Assembly (NCBI RefSeq): GCF_022458985.1
Contig: NC_061782.1
Location: 5,969,672 to 6,033,671, forward strand
DNA: 64,000 nt
Source: Mugil cephalus
Taxonomy: Eukaryota; Chordata; Actinopteri; Mugiliformes; Mugilidae
Reading direction: 5' to 3'
Below, piece by piece: positions 1 through 12,645 of the stretch. Position 1 is the first letter of the stretch, and every line of letters begins with the position of its first letter. Position numbers and translations under genes: made by a program. The notes below the pieces were generated by a model that saw nothing but the letters and a program-made list of their open reading frames with translations, did no database searches and had not been told where the DNA came from.

Positions 1-3000
1 AGCCCCTCTGAACCTGAGTTTCTGTCGGGGAGAGAGGAAGGGCTGATGGGAGCCCACGACGAGCAGATGAGCCCAGACTGCTCGGAGGACATGGAGGATA
101 GTGACTCCCTGACGTCGGAGCGGCTGCTCTCACCCGGATCCAGAGGAGAGGGGCCGGGGCTCAGTTTCAGCCCAAGCTGGGCCTTAGCCTTCTTCGGGGA
201 GGATTGTTTCAGTCCAGAGATTATTCAGTACACAGTGAATCTGGGACAGCACACGGGATCGCCTTGTCTGGATGTGAAGGCACAGGTGGGTGAATGCGTG
301 AAAAGTACTGACAGTGAGTCAGGTTTGACCTTAACCATGTGTTTGAACAAACAGCAGGCCGCATGATTTATTCATTCATTTTTATATACCATTTGGAAGA
401 GTGTGCCTTGTGTATATTTTTATAGGGAAGTAAAACTAGTAAAAAGACAGAAATCCAGGGTTTCAATAATGTTAAAAAATAGTCAAAATATTCTCTAAAA
501 CATTTTTTTTTTTTTTTTTTGCCTTTGTCTTGTCTTTATGAACTACAAATTGACTGTTTAATTCACTGTTGTTTCAGCTCAGCTCCTTTCAGGCCTTTAC
601 CTAGTCAGGATTTTTGAATAAGTGCTACAATTATTCTCATATCTGTAATGAAGTGGGCCACGGTCGGCTCTGGGGTAAATAGAACAAGAAGATGCGGGGG
701 ACTTTAAGATAATTGGTGTATTATTCTCTCCAAACTGGATCTGAATATTAATATGTTGAACTTAGCCCCTGGCAGAGAAAGTTATTATCATTTGCAAAAG
801 AATATTAATGAATAGCCTTTGTGTTGTGTTTGCACACTTTGATGGCACCACTGCCGCTTCAGACGGTCCGTGTAACAGCTAATAACACACCCTAAGAGCT
901 GTGCCGCAGCGACTTTTCGCTCAATTCACTTCAAAGGAGCTGCTGTGTGCCGTTGCTACGGTGAAGAAAAGGGAGAGCGAGAGCCCTGTACACTCTGGAA
1001 ACACCCGATGGCTTCTTTCACTGAAAGCATGTGGTGCAATTTTAGGGCCTTTGTGTCATTCTCTGCCATTTCCTTTGAACAGGAACTGCAGCAGCAGCTG
1101 GTGATTGAAACAAGGAATCTAAAGAAAACAAGAAATTTCTACCAAAAGCTGATTCAACAGGAGAGGAAAAACAAAGGTCTGATGCTCATTTTACATGTGA
1201 AATGATAAGCTTTACTTCCAGTATGACCTATAAAGCTGTAAAGTACTTTCTCCCAAAGGCGCTGAGAGCAAACTGATGGTCTCCAAACTCAAGTCCCAAC
1301 TCGAAGAGCTCAGATCCAAGGTGGTCTTCTTGGATTGTGTGAAGAAATACCTTGAGGTACTCTCGGTTCGCAGTCCTCCCTTTTTCCTGTGCATTACGAC
1401 CTAGTTCCTCTTACCTTTGATATGGTCTGTCTGTAGATTTTGAGTGTGGACCAGTGGGGGTTGGAGGTTTCATTACTGCCCTCCTTGGCTGTCAGCGGAC
1501 CTGACGCTTTGGATCTTCATTCCTCTGAAGACTCCTCTGTTCTAAGCTATGGTACCAGCAAAGGGAAGACCACTCTTCAGTCGGGGTCTCCTTTGGGCCT
1601 CATGGCTTACCTCTACGCCAGGTACCACTGATGGGCATGTGTCTGTGATATGTTCAAAAATCTTGACCATTCAATCCCATGTTCAGTTGATCTTCAGAGC
1701 ATGAATCAAACGGACTGTGGTGTTCTCTAGACCCCGGCAATTGAATTTGTGTTTTCCCTTGTACTCGGATATAATTAACGCATATAATAATGCAACAGTA
1801 AGCTAGTAATGAGCTAGTAAGCATGCACGTGTCAGCATTTAATTCAAAGCGCCATTATGCCTAAGCACACACTCTCACGACGCTGATAGTGTGGCTGCAC
1901 TCACGCAATCATGTTAATGCGCAGTTAAAAAGGATGGCTATGGGTTATTCCATTCTGTTGCTAATTCGTCCCACTAGAAGCTTAAACCAACAATCTTTAT
2001 TCTTTGCTGTATCTATTAGTGCATTTGATTGTGTTAAGACTTCCCCCTCACTTCCATTTAGACTCTCGGCAAACATTTGCCAGAGTTTATCGGTGCGTGC
2101 ACAGCAAACACATTGTCACTGGGTGAGCCACATTCTCCTGCACCTTCGTTTTGTTCTTTTTTACTTTTTATTTGCTTCTCTTCTCTTTTAATTTTAGCCG
2201 TGTTGATCGTCACGGTTAAAAAGACTTTGCAGCATTAAAGTCTGGCATTTATGTGTCTTGCCTTGTACCCGTTGCTACGGGAAACAGCATCAACAATTAA
2301 GGAAACAAGGTTCCGATCCATAAATTTATTTTGGAAACTTTCACGCATCTGCTGCCTCAGGCTGAGGCTGCCTCTACGTTCGAGGAGACTGTTAAAGGCT
2401 TCTTTTCAGTTTAAGTCCCAAGACATTGCCTAATTTCACAACTTCTTGTTTTTATTAGTAAGCCGCAGAATCTACCAAACCTTGGGGATCTTTATGAATT
2501 TCCATTTGTCTAGAAGCTGGTAATGTCGTGATTTTGCAGAATCCCGTTATGGTGTGACTGTTTCTTCTTACTGAAAGGAGTTATTAAAGTAATTCTGGGA
2601 ACCTCAGCTGGATGCCGCTTCCTGGAAATATTTTTAATATTTTTCTCTGTTCACAATAAAGTTGGAGAAGATCCATATGTGTCATGTCCCGGTGGCACTT
2701 GAAGGAGAACCCCTGGAGGAATTGATTCAAGTTGATACTCACTCTTTGGAAATAAAATATTAGGCTCCGTTAATCATGTGCTTTCATGTGTTCTAATTTT
2801 CCTTCATTTCCAGTAGAGGTTCTACTCATCATTTTTATTACCCGTATTATTATTATTACAGTTATTAAACCGTTAGTTTCTGAATGTCCTTCAGTGTTAT
2901 CTCTCACAATTTCTTCCCAGAAATGCTGCTGTGGAGGGCTACATCCAGCAGTTCCTGTATACTTATCGTTTCTTCTGCACTCCTGAGCAGTTACTGCAGT

Positions 3001-6000
3001 TCATAATGGATAAATTCAGTGGTGCAGCAAGGTGCGGTACATCCAGTAATAGCTCATTACCACACGAAGAAACTGCTTAGTGCAGTGCAGTATGCTCTCC
3101 AGCCCTTCTGATAAATAACACAATATGATCCACAATAGCACAAACAGTAGGTTTGAAGAATTGTGTTCATTTTTCCTGGCAGGGAAGGTCCGGATATGAC
3201 AGGCGACAGTGAAAGGATCTTCCATCGAAGTTTGGACCTGCTTCATTTCTGGATAACAGACTGCAAATCTGTGGACTTCACGCCAAAGTCCAGCCTCATG
3301 GACACATTAGAAAGCTTCCTTAATACTGAGGTAGACACGCATGTATATTCTGATTAGAACAGTACATACTGTCAAAATTTAGTTCTTGAGGACCCTGAAT
3401 TCACTGACTCCTAACTAAAGCCTCATTGGCCAAACTAATACTATTTTCCCGGGAATATGGGTGGCGCCTTATTGCGAGTTTGGAGTCTGATCGGTACGGT
3501 CTGAAACCACAAGGGGTCATGTTACCAATGACCCGACCGCGCTTCCTCCGGACTCACTCGCATTTTGGTTTAATTAATACTGTGCTCTGCTCTACCTCCA
3601 CCAGTTACAAGGAAATGTTGGATTATGCACCGTACTTCACCGAGCAGTTGGCATGGCAACTGGTAGTTATCATGAACTAAAACGAAACTTATCAGAAAGA
3701 ATGACACTTGACACTTGATTATGCATCAGTTTTATATTAGCTGTCTAAAATGACGGAAAGCATGCTTGAAGAAAAGTCCCATCCACTAACATGGAGGTGG
3801 TGGAGCTTACGATGTATACTGCACTCAGCCACCAGGGGGAGGTCTACTTGCCTTAGCTTTACTTTTGAGGAGCTGTTCCACCTCCATCTTTATATACAGT
3901 CTATGCTCCTAACAAATTACAAGTGTCCTCATGTGCACGTGTGCATAAAAGCACTAAATATTAAGAATGGTCAGATCCATTCTGAATTTTACTCATTTCA
4001 ATAGCAGATTGTGTCGCTGTATTCCACTAATGCTCTGTATGAGAATATTTTAATTTTTTTCCACAGGTGATTCCTGTAGACAGCCAAGGAGAGGCTCTTC
4101 TCGCCGGTCTCCACAGCTCTCAGAGTGTCTCTAATACGAGTCAAGTCCTGGGAAGCCTGATCAGCTTTGATGTAGATGACGACTCCGTGTGTTTGCATTC
4201 ATCCACTGAGGATCTTGGCAGAAAGGTCAGCATTTGATTTATTCTTGATGAGTCCAGTTTAGTTCCGGCTTAACCTCTATGAAAAAATATCTGCATATGA
4301 AGGTGCAGAATATGTCTCTGGCATTAAGTTTTCAGGTCAGTATTCCACAAACACCTTGAGTGCATTCCTGAAGGATTTAAAGGTTCAGATGTAAAAGGTC
4401 ACTGTGACGTCACAAAACACTTTTTACGCCATAACTCAACTTGTAAACGTGATATATCAGGAATGGTTTCAGGGGATGTCTTCATATTTGGCTAAAGGAT
4501 GAAGTGATTTTGAGTCAAAGGTCACTGCGACCTCATGTTTGTCCCATCGTGTTATCTCAGGAACAACATGATGGAGTCAGATTTGGTACAACTGTTCACT
4601 TGGACTGAGGGATAAACAAAAAGGTTTAATAGAATAAAATGAAGAAATCATGACATTTTATATCCAAAAGGTCAAATGCCATTTCACTAAATTACACTAA
4701 ATTATAGGAGTTATCATTCATTGTAACTCTAGTGGTTTAAACGTAGTAAGGAATAAAGTACATCTATAGTCAAATATTATTTCTAATTTTTATTCTTAAA
4801 TGAAAACTGAATATGTTATATAAACGGTGAAATCTGCTGCGTTCTGATTCTTTTATTATTTTACTCTTTTACCGTATCGAAAGAAAAATGATTTGATTTT
4901 TGCAAAATACAACTAATTTATTCATTTACCAATTGTTGCCACAGAAAGAGAGACATTTAATGGGAAAAAATGTTGAAAGGATGACATTTAAATCCAAAAG
5001 ATGGTGCAATTTGTGCAAAACTCTTATTAAACCCCTTCAAAGTGTTCACTACATATTATATATTATTTGAGTCTGGACAATCAAGTCATTCCTTACTGTT
5101 TCACACATTTTTTTAAAGCATTACTCTGGGAAAAAGTGTGTCTGTTTCTGACCGTTACAGTGGAGGATTTCTCGCGTGGTGGAGCCCTCTGGATCCGTGT
5201 CCAAAGAGAAAGCCTTCTCCATTGCTGCGGCCCTGCCAGTGCCCTGCTACGGCTCCCTGATGGACGACCTCCCAGGCCTGCACGGTGAGGAGCGACTTCC
5301 CTTCAGCCAGAATGAGTACAGCGCCCAACACATAGCACAACAGCTCACCCTCCTGCAACAGGTACGCACATCGCCTAGGACCTTGATGCACCACCTTTTG
5401 TTGTTACCGTGTCACACCACTAGAGGGAGGTATGTCTCCATTAATGCGCAGTAACGTTAGTCATGTTTTTCACTGTTGATTCTAGGAAATATTCCAAGGA
5501 TGTCATCCGGTTCATTTCCTCAACTCCAGAATGCAAGGAGTGATAGACAAAGTCCTGACCCCAAACAAGTGAGTCCAATGCTATAACTTTGTGGGCACAA
5601 CAAAAACCACAAAGGCGTCATTACTGCAGTTATGTTCCTAGCCTTTAAGAGCCTTTAAAATAGCTTCAGTGCTTCTTGGCATAGATCATAAATGTGTGGT
5701 AGTCAATTAATAAGGATTTTTGGTGGTGAACCAGTGCATATAATTGCTTCCTCAAGCATTCTTGTGACCGTTGCTAAGATCATTTTTAAGTGTCTCCACT
5801 GATTTTCACTACTTTTATTAATCTGTATGTAGAGTCTACTTCCTTTATTTCTCTCCGTTTCACATATTTTTCATCAAAGTTTTAGCTGATTTATTATACA
5901 TTCTAGTAAATGTGAATATCTTATAATAATTGACTCCCAAACGTACATATTGTACCTCATTCTGCTCTGTTGGAAAAGCTCCAGGAACAGAAATTAGGTC

Positions 6001-8658
6001 TGCTAAAGTTACAAGATGAAGGAAAAATAATGATGAAGCTGCCACTTCTATCAAACAAAGTTAAATAAAAACACCTAAAACTCCTCATTATTTCTCAGGA
6101 ACCTAAATGATCCAAAAGGTCCAACACTGTCCCCCAACCCAAATCTAAATCTTTTGCTAATCTCTGATGTCATTATTACAGTGATAGTGGACGTTTCCTT
6201 AGATCTCTCTTTTCTTCCCCCCACCAGGAACGTGCCACAGCTCGTCCCGCCAGCAGAGAGCAGCAGCGCGCTTGTGCGCGAGGCGGCGCAGTCAGGCGGC
6301 GGCTACCTTCAGCGGCTGCTCGCATATGCTGACAGTGTCACTAACTGGATCTCTGCTGAGATAGTCATCTGTGACTCTGTCAAGGTGAGGCGAGACATAA
6401 CTCATGAAAGTAACAAGGTCGGCCGGGAGAGGAGGCAGCCATTACTGTCACAGCGTGCGCTTTGATTTCTCTTTGGACGTGGACTCTCACAGACTTCCCC
6501 CATATGTTCTGGCTGTTTCATCTCTTGTGTCATGGTTGAAGGATTTATAGATTGTCAGGAGCAGGAACACACAGGGCTGAAGCTGCTCTTTATTCAGTGG
6601 GCTCATACGCTGCCATTTAGGCCTTAAAAAGCAGAGGAAGTCAAAAAAAATTATCAAAACTGAATTATTGCTGTTATTATTCTTATATTTATCTCTCATT
6701 TAAGACACTCCTCACATTTTTGATATGTTTCCTACTGACAGGACAGCTGGCAGTACAGTTGCAGCAGTCATCTCCAGCAGAATGCAGCCTGACACGGGCA
6801 CACAAACAAAAACACTTTAAGAACAACTCAAAAAAACAGCACAAAGTGTTGACCTGGCCTCCAAATTCACTAGATCCCAAACTGATCAAGTATCTGTGGG
6901 ATAACCCAAAGACCCCCACCTAAAACATTCTGTTACCAGACACCACAGGACGCCCTCAGAATGTCCATTATCTGGTCATAATGCTACGCCAGATCAGTGT
7001 ATACCATACATTTGAACTGTCCTTTGTGCATCTAATTCATCGCTTTTTTGAGTGACACCTCAAATGCTTTCGCTCATTTTTTTAAAATGTTTTAACTGCT
7101 TTCACTTCTTACTCTCACTCCTTCCATGACACCTCAACTGCTTTCAGTTTTTCCACTGCCGTCAGTCTTGCTGCCGGGCGTTAAAATTTCAAAGATTTTC
7201 TGGATTCCTCCTGTGTTCAGATCTTGTTTTCAGACTCCTCCAGTACTCCTGCTTAATCAGCGGCTCTAATTCAGCATGCATCAAGTGCAAATGCAAACAT
7301 TTTAAGATGTTTTTCACAATTTTTTTGCACCTGCCGCTCTAAAGCTCTTACGACCACGTTGAGCGCACACATACACACACACACGCATTAGGACTAAAAC
7401 TTATGCAGCACGTACAAACAAGGACATGCACTTAAAGCACTTCACCACATCTGGTGCTATTTAATCACGCTACTACCTTTAATTTGACATTTTCTGCTAT
7501 GCTGCTTCGTTTTGCGATTTAACATTTTATATCATGCTGCTACTTTTTGCTATTTTAATCGCAGTTTTTCTCACTTATTTATTGAGGTTTTGTTATTTTA
7601 GTTTTATGTTATTTGTCTTGTTTTGTGTCCTTTGTGGGGGAGCAATCAGCGAGAATTTAATTTTTCTATGTATCATGAAAATAAATGTAATTCATGCATT
7701 CATTCATTAAGTCCCTTTTAAGACTTAAGTGCACCGTATGCAGGCGTCTGCTTTCAGAGGCAGATGTGAAGGGAGCACGGTTTATATGCGATTCTCTCCT
7801 CATCATGATCTGGGTGACGCATACAAAGTATGAGTTTTTGAATTATTTCAAATGTTAAGTTGTGTTTTAATGGGTTAACTTCTCAAAACTAGAAAGTTGG
7901 ACGAGTACTGCAGATGTTAAAGGCAACCCACTTTGGCTGCAAATCTTTTTTCCACCCACGGTGCATTCACTTCACTATGCAGCCAGCTGTGACAAACCGC
8001 TGGAAAGAGCCACTTGATTTTACTTTGTTTTTTTACTTTGTTTAGCCTTTTCCCTTCATTTCGCTCACTCCAAGCCCTCCTCTCTTGCAGACGCAAGTCG
8101 CTCTGCTGACAAAGTATCTGTGGATAGGGAAGCACTGCTATGAGTCGAGGAACTTCGCCACAGCCATGCAGGTCCTCGGAGGTCTGGAGAACGTGATTGT
8201 CAGGCAATTACCAGTAAGGCTGCATATCGTCGAATCCCTCCTCGCACCATTTCTAAGTTTGTGCAATAAGTCATAAAGCCCCCGAGCTAAATGTTTTCTT
8301 CAGCTGCGATAGAACTCGGATGGTGCTTAATTAGTTTCACAAAAGAGAAATTAACATTAATGAATTCAAATAAGATGGAGAAAGAGTGAACGCAGGAAGG
8401 AAGAATGTGGCCGCCCAAAAAGGAGTAATTAAAAAAAAACTCACAATTAAAAGACACCAGTGTTTCGAAAATGAAAGAAATTTCCATATTTTCTTCTGAA
8501 GGCAGGTTATATTCATCGACTAGTATTACGCTGAGGCCACTGCATAATTTGCCATCATTTTAGAGATGCTTAATAAAGCTACCCCCTCTTCTGCCAACAG
8601 GCTTGGAAACATCTGGCTTCCAAGGTGTACGAGATCCTGGAGGAGCTACGAGCTGTGC

Positions 8659-8699
<41 letters not shown>

Positions 8700-11600
8700 A
8701 GGAAGAACACACGGCTGGTGTTTGTAAGTGAGGACTCGGACGGCCACATATTGTGAAACTGGGCTGCAGGGCAAACAAATCAATAGAAAAACAGCTTCGA
8801 GCAACTTGCCCGTGTGCGGAGAGCTTACAGCTGGCTCGGCTTCTGAAAGTTAACCTTAAAAGAACTTCAAGCAGCGTCCATCACTTACCAACTTTCCTGC
8901 TTAGCTGGTGCGCTTCAGTGGAGTGCTAAGACCAAAGGAAAGTATAAAAATGTAAAATAATTTCCCATCTCAAGCATTGAAATCCAGGACAAAATATTCA
9001 CATTTCACTTGTTTGTTTGGCTCACAACGCACAACAGGCTCTGGCATACACTGTTGGCTTTGAATGTAAAAAGGTTGAATTTGTTAGAAGTCCTCTGAGC
9101 CGTTGAATACACGGCTATGCTGGACTTGCTTATCATTTCACCTGTGGCTTAAGTGGAAAAATTTCTAAATTTCCCTTTTGTTTACCGTGTGGGCAAATGC
9201 CTCCCTCCTCAGGTGTTTCTGAAGAGTGATGATCTGTGTCTCATGGGGGGAGAGCACACGAGGAAGAGACCCACTCTGCCCTCAGCGCACATCCTGGCCA
9301 TGCATGTCCAGCAGCTGGAGATCGGCGCCTTCACGCTCACTACGGGGGCTTACAAGTGGAACAAACTCAGGTACGCTTCGGTCCCAGTGGTTGTTGCAGT
9401 CCTGATCAGTTTGTTTTTAATTCTACAATGTTGGGAATGCAACTCAATATTTCTTTATGTGAGTCTGAAAAGCCCCGGCGATCTTAAAGGAACTTCTTGT
9501 ACAACTTTTGCAACTCTGTCAGAGTCAATAGGGTTAGGGTTGGCTGCACAATCAGCAGCCAGCTGATTGATTTCCATATCGAAATGATCAATTCCATCTC
9601 AGCCAACCTCACAAGCATTCACCACAGTGTCCTAGTTTTCTTGTTTTGTTGCTCAGATTATTACAAATAAATCTATTTTCAACATAATGACCAATAATTT
9701 CAAATATGTAACATTAACCCATTACTATTACACTACTATTACAAAGATCCGCTATAGGTAAGATTTAACGTAGAAAAACTCTATAATGAATAATAATTCA
9801 TCCAATATGCAAATAACACTCAACAAACTAAATGAACGTTTATTGAAAGCTCACTGACAAATTAGGATACTGCTAATACAGAAAGTTTTTTTTTTATTTG
9901 AAATGTTTAAGAGGTTCTCCTCTTCACAGAATCATTCACAACTTCAAGTATCTGTATGAAACCTCTCTAAAGCTCTACCCCCAACCCCGACCGACTTCCC
10001 AATTGGAGATGTCACAGGTCTAATTTGTGCTTACACTTTTTAAACTGAGATTTTTCAGTGAGCGCAGAAAAACTTTCCCCTTTCATCGGATGAATGGGAA
10101 AGCTGCCTTCTAGTGTCAGCGCTGCACATGCATCATCCTGCACGGCGAAGGTCAAAACCACTTTGCCGTTTGGAAGTGAATGTCAGTAACTGTTAATAAA
10201 AATGTGGGTAAATCGGCTTGGCACTGGAAATTTACTGATAATCTATAAATCCTTTCATTCTATTTTAAGATAAGAATAGCTCTGTGGGAACCTACTGAGA
10301 AGGGCACGCTTGTATTGTGCGATGGCTTCCATGCATGTGCCATAACTGTCAGGGCAGACAAGATAAGAGGACTTGATTAACACCTCTAGTAACCGTACTG
10401 AATGCATGTGGTCTCTGTGTTTCTCACCAGAATGAATCACTGTACCAAAGGAAGCTGAAGCCTTTCAAAGTGGTGCATGTTTCCACAATGATTACATAAT
10501 ATTGAATTCATTTCAATTAAGGAGAGGTCATGTGGAACTGAGATTTAATGAAGCAGTAAAAAGATGTGAGAATACATGTTTTGACTGTTTGACACCAATA
10601 ACTCGTAAGATGGTAGTCTTAGATGAAGGCAGTAGATATGAACAGGACCGTCTGGAGTGAAGACACTGGTGATGGTCGTGGTGATGGTGGTGGAGGAGAA
10701 ACCTCCTGGACAATTAGGATGAAGAGGGGATGAGGAGGAGGAAGAGGGCTGCTTGACAGATGGTCTGAAAGATAGTGGCAGAACTGCGATGCATTTAATG
10801 AATGGGGACTTATCGCTCTTTTAAGGTACTGCGGGACATAGATAGGACGTAGCTGACGCCGGTGCAAGCCACTTATACCTGTGCACTCGTCAGTCTAACT
10901 CACTCTGTAACAACTCCACTCAAACATTTGCGCTCTGCGTCACTTCGTCAGATTTCTGGGGAGGTGGACGTCAACTACAGTGGTCTGTGTATTAATGTCT
11001 GTCAGGACGGATTGGCTCAGAGAACAGGAAAACACATCAGATATGTTGAAATTGAGACGTTTAATGAAGAGAAGAAAGTGAAAAGTAAAAACTGAAACTC
11101 AAATTAGCTGTGAAGGCATAGACACAGAATATGTGAGCAGATCTTATTTATTGAACCTCTGCGTGAGCTTCATGTCCATCAAAGAACCTCGCTCAGAACT
11201 TTAACTGAATGAAAACGAGTCCTTGCAAACAAGTGAGGAAAAGGTATAAAAACATAAAACATAACTAATAACCAGTTTTTCTTATTTACTTTTATTTACT
11301 TTTCTACCTATTGGTATGTTCACACACAGGTGCCATGCATGGGAGGCAACTGGGGGTTCAGTATCTTTCCCAAGGACACTTTGTCACATGGCATGGTCCA
11401 GGGATCAAATCGCTTTAGCTCTCCAGTTCGTGGATAACCCACTAGACCATCTGAGCCACAGACACCACTATTAACTAATAGTCTAGCTCTGAGCTGCTGT
11501 GAGGGGTAGTTCATCTGATTATCACTACTACAACTGTCTATAGGAAGGTATATATTTTGTAAAACTATTTGTTTGATTACTATGATGTAACACCTATCCA

Positions 11601-12645
11601 GACTTTCCAAAATTTTCTCACAAAATACTGACAGACAGCAGATTTGCATCCACACAGCATGAAACATTGAGAATTCTGCTTTAGGTGCAAAAATATCTCT
11701 GCAGAGCTCTTGAGTCCTCATGAAGTTGAGAAGTATAATGAGCCTCCCCTTTAAGAAAAAAACAGAAGCCACGAAGGGAAGCTCTCAATCTTTTCACTTC
11801 CTCCCATCATTACGTGCTGGAATTTGCACTAATTTCACTCTGGTAAAAGACTGATGCTTGTTAACCACAGATCCAGACAGTGAAATTAGCCCTGTACCGA
11901 TCCCTGTAGCGACACAAAATATGAACAGTGAGTGTCATTAAGTGAAAATTAGCTCGCTCCCTGTGTATCCGTCTATGACAAAGTCGGCCAGCGCGCATTT
12001 TCCCCGCGTCCTTCTCCTTCGCTCCAATATGGCTGACCAGATGCTGAGGTCACAACAAGTGGCGGCTGGACGGCAACGGCACAGCTGTTGAATTTGGGTT
12101 GTCGGTAGGGGTTCCAGCATTGCACCAGATGGCGCCTGTGGGATGGGGTTTGATTGGAAAAGAGGTTTCAGGCCAGATGCTGAGAGGTGACTGGGTGTAG
12201 CCAGATGCTTGGGTCAGGAGATCTAGCAGAGAGAGGCAGAGACACAGCTGGTTACCTTGGACCGCCGGGCTGTCCCATCTCTTTCTAAATCAGGTCATAG
12301 ATGACGATGATGTTGCTAAGAAACAAAAATTGGTATAATATACATTTAGACATACAGTATATTCTTCTCATGTTCTGTCTACGTTTCTTGCTCTCTCCAT
12401 CCATCATTGGTCCTAGGAGCATAGCGAAGGTTGTGAGTCAGGTCCATGCCTTCCAGGAGGTTGCGTACCCCTACAGCCCAGACCGGGACCTGCAGGCTTA
12501 CCTTCGGCGCCGCATCGCCCGACTCTCCACCTCTGACGTTCACCTCTTGGCCGCCGACAATGACACCAACTTCCAGCAGTCGAGCGAGCGACAAACGCGG
12601 AGGATCCAGGACACGCTGAGGAGGGTCAAGGCCACCTTCCAGTGA
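1..12645 (+). CDS. kndc1: KNDC1 (very-KIND RasGEF), 3' part, 14 exons, open at left edge
   Basis: This is the C-terminal 696 codons of a kinase non-catalytic C-lobe (KIND) domain Ras exchange factor. Exons read from splice signals and continuous frame: 1-285, 1083-1176, 1259-1356, 1437-1621, 2921-3031, 3183-3330, 4067-4225, 5161-5361, 5486-5568, 6228-6384, 8091-8213, 8601-8660, 9213-9370 and 12417-12645 (TGA). All boundaries are AG/GT and all phases join. Counting from the left edge, residues 96-159 look coiled-coil, about 205-310 form RasGEF_N (motif VEGYIQQFLYTYRFFCTPEQ), and about 405-690 form the catalytic RasGEF domain. Family knowledge: KNDC1 is a brain RasGEF that binds MAP2 and restrains dendrite growth. 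The N-terminal KIND domains and the start codon lie outside the window. No frameshift or stop is seen. Other RasGEF families fit less well, because the coiled coil followed by KYLEILSVDQWGL is KNDC1-like. Confidence 0.9.
1083..1356 (+). other. kndc1: KNDC1 coiled-coil exons (two exons)
   Basis: Exons 1083-1176 (phase 1 exit) and 1259-1356 encode a Lys/Glu/Gln-rich helix with heptad-like Leu spacing (LMVSKLKSQLEELRSKVVFL). It lies between the low-complexity linker of the first exon and RasGEF_N. A short intron (1177-1258, 82 bp) separates the two exons. It may be a dimer or partner-binding segment; that role is inferred from the helix pattern only. Confidence 0.75.
1437..4225 (+). other. kndc1: Exons coding RasGEF_N module and linker of KNDC1
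   Basis: Exons 1437-1621, 2921-3031, 3183-3330 and 4067-4225. RasGEF_N begins near GSPLGLMAYLYA at the end of the first of these and runs through the FLYTYRFF core and the DLLHFWITDC block. This module stabilises the catalytic helical hairpin in Cdc25-type exchange factors. The last exon (4067-4225) is an acidic, Ser-rich linker (SFDVDDDSVCLHSSTEDLG) rather than domain core. Intron 1622-2920 shows nothing recognisable. Intron 3331-4066 holds a dispersed repeat. Confidence 0.8.
3765..3906. repeat. Dispersed teleost repeat in KNDC1 intron
   Basis: This block contains CACCAGGGGGAGGTCTA, then ACTTTTGAGGAGCTGTT and ATCTTTATATACAGTCTATG. These blocks resemble a repeat I know as very common in fish introns (CCACCAGGGGGC ... 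CATCTTTATATACAGTCTATGG). Family and ends are not assigned. Confidence 0.5.
4370..4620. repeat. Diverged tandem repeat with AGGTCACTGTGAC core
   Basis: Two units about 122 bp apart share AAAGGTCACTGTGAC (near 4394) and AAAGGTCACTGCGACCTC (near 4518), each followed by text of the CATAACTCA / TTATCTCAGGAA kind. This looks like a degenerate copy of a minisatellite-like repeat common in fish, here inside a KNDC1 intron. Confidence 0.5.
6750..7001 (+). mobile_element. Tc1-like transposon remnant, copy A
   Basis: The element reads VLTWPPNS followed by a degenerate IKYLWD (near 6847-6900), the conserved C-terminal block of Tc1-like DDE transposases. It ends in a terminal repeat GGTCATAATGCTACGCCAGATCAGTGTA followed by TA at 7002, the Tc1 target. 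The left end is unclear. It lies in a KNDC1 intron and is broken by stops upstream. Confidence 0.7.
8661..8696 (+). repeat. (GT)18 microsatellite abutting a KNDC1 splice donor
   Basis: A perfect GT run starts at the first intron base after the 60-bp exon 8601-8660, so the 5' splice site is CAG followed directly by the repeat. The phase-0 join to the exon at 9213 (VFLKSDDL) keeps the RasGEF frame, which supports the junction. Confidence 0.9.
10867..10990. repeat. Dispersed repeat, copy 1 (partner at 34925)
   Basis: The stretch CTGTGCACTCGTCAGTCT, then CTCACTC, CAACTCC and later GCTCTGCGTCACTTC with TGGGGAGG..CATC-type ends, aligns with CTGTGTGCTCGTCAGTCT and the following sequence near 34935. 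Two copies in one window suggest an interspersed element. Family is not assigned. Confidence 0.45.
11326..11466. repeat. Dispersed teleost repeat (GGAGGCAACTGGGGGTTCAG)
   Basis: Contains GGGAGGCAACTGGGGGTTCA, TTTCCCAAGGACACTTTG, GGGATCAAATCGC and ATCTGAGCCACAG in order. This matches a widely spread fish repeat remembered by its AAGGACACTTCGACATG and CTACC..CTGAGCCACAGCC blocks. The copy is diverged. Confidence 0.6.

Larger units (their letters stand above)
9371..12416 (+). other. Long last intron of KNDC1
   Basis: About 3 kb between the donor at 9371 and the acceptor ending at 12416. It holds two dispersed repeats (near 10867-10990 and 11326-11466). A 150-codon minus-strand ORF here overlaps the second repeat and has no recognisable domain. 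I see no nested gene. Confidence 0.7.
5161..12645 (+). other. kndc1: Exons coding the catalytic RasGEF (Cdc25) domain of KNDC1
   Basis: Seven exons (5161-5361 to 12417-12645) encode the catalytic domain. It starts near YSAQHIAQQLTLLQQ, and the conserved EIFQGCHPVHFLN follows directly after the first junction. The helical core TNWISAEIVICDS and the hairpin region NFATAMQVLGGLENVIVRQL are intact, so exchange activity is expected. The protein ends at TLRRVKATFQ followed by TGA. The last intron (9371-12416, about 3 kb) is the longest. Confidence 0.85.

Noticed and set aside
3426-3680. 84-codon intronic frame near 3.5 kb
   Set aside because: No splice signals joining the KNDC1 frame and no family match.
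8560-8778. Minus-strand His-Thr repeat frame
   Set aside because: Artefact of the (GT)18 repeat at the KNDC1 donor.
11320-11772. 150-codon minus-strand frame in the last KNDC1 intron
   Set aside because: Overlaps a dispersed repeat and has no recognisable domain or splice support.
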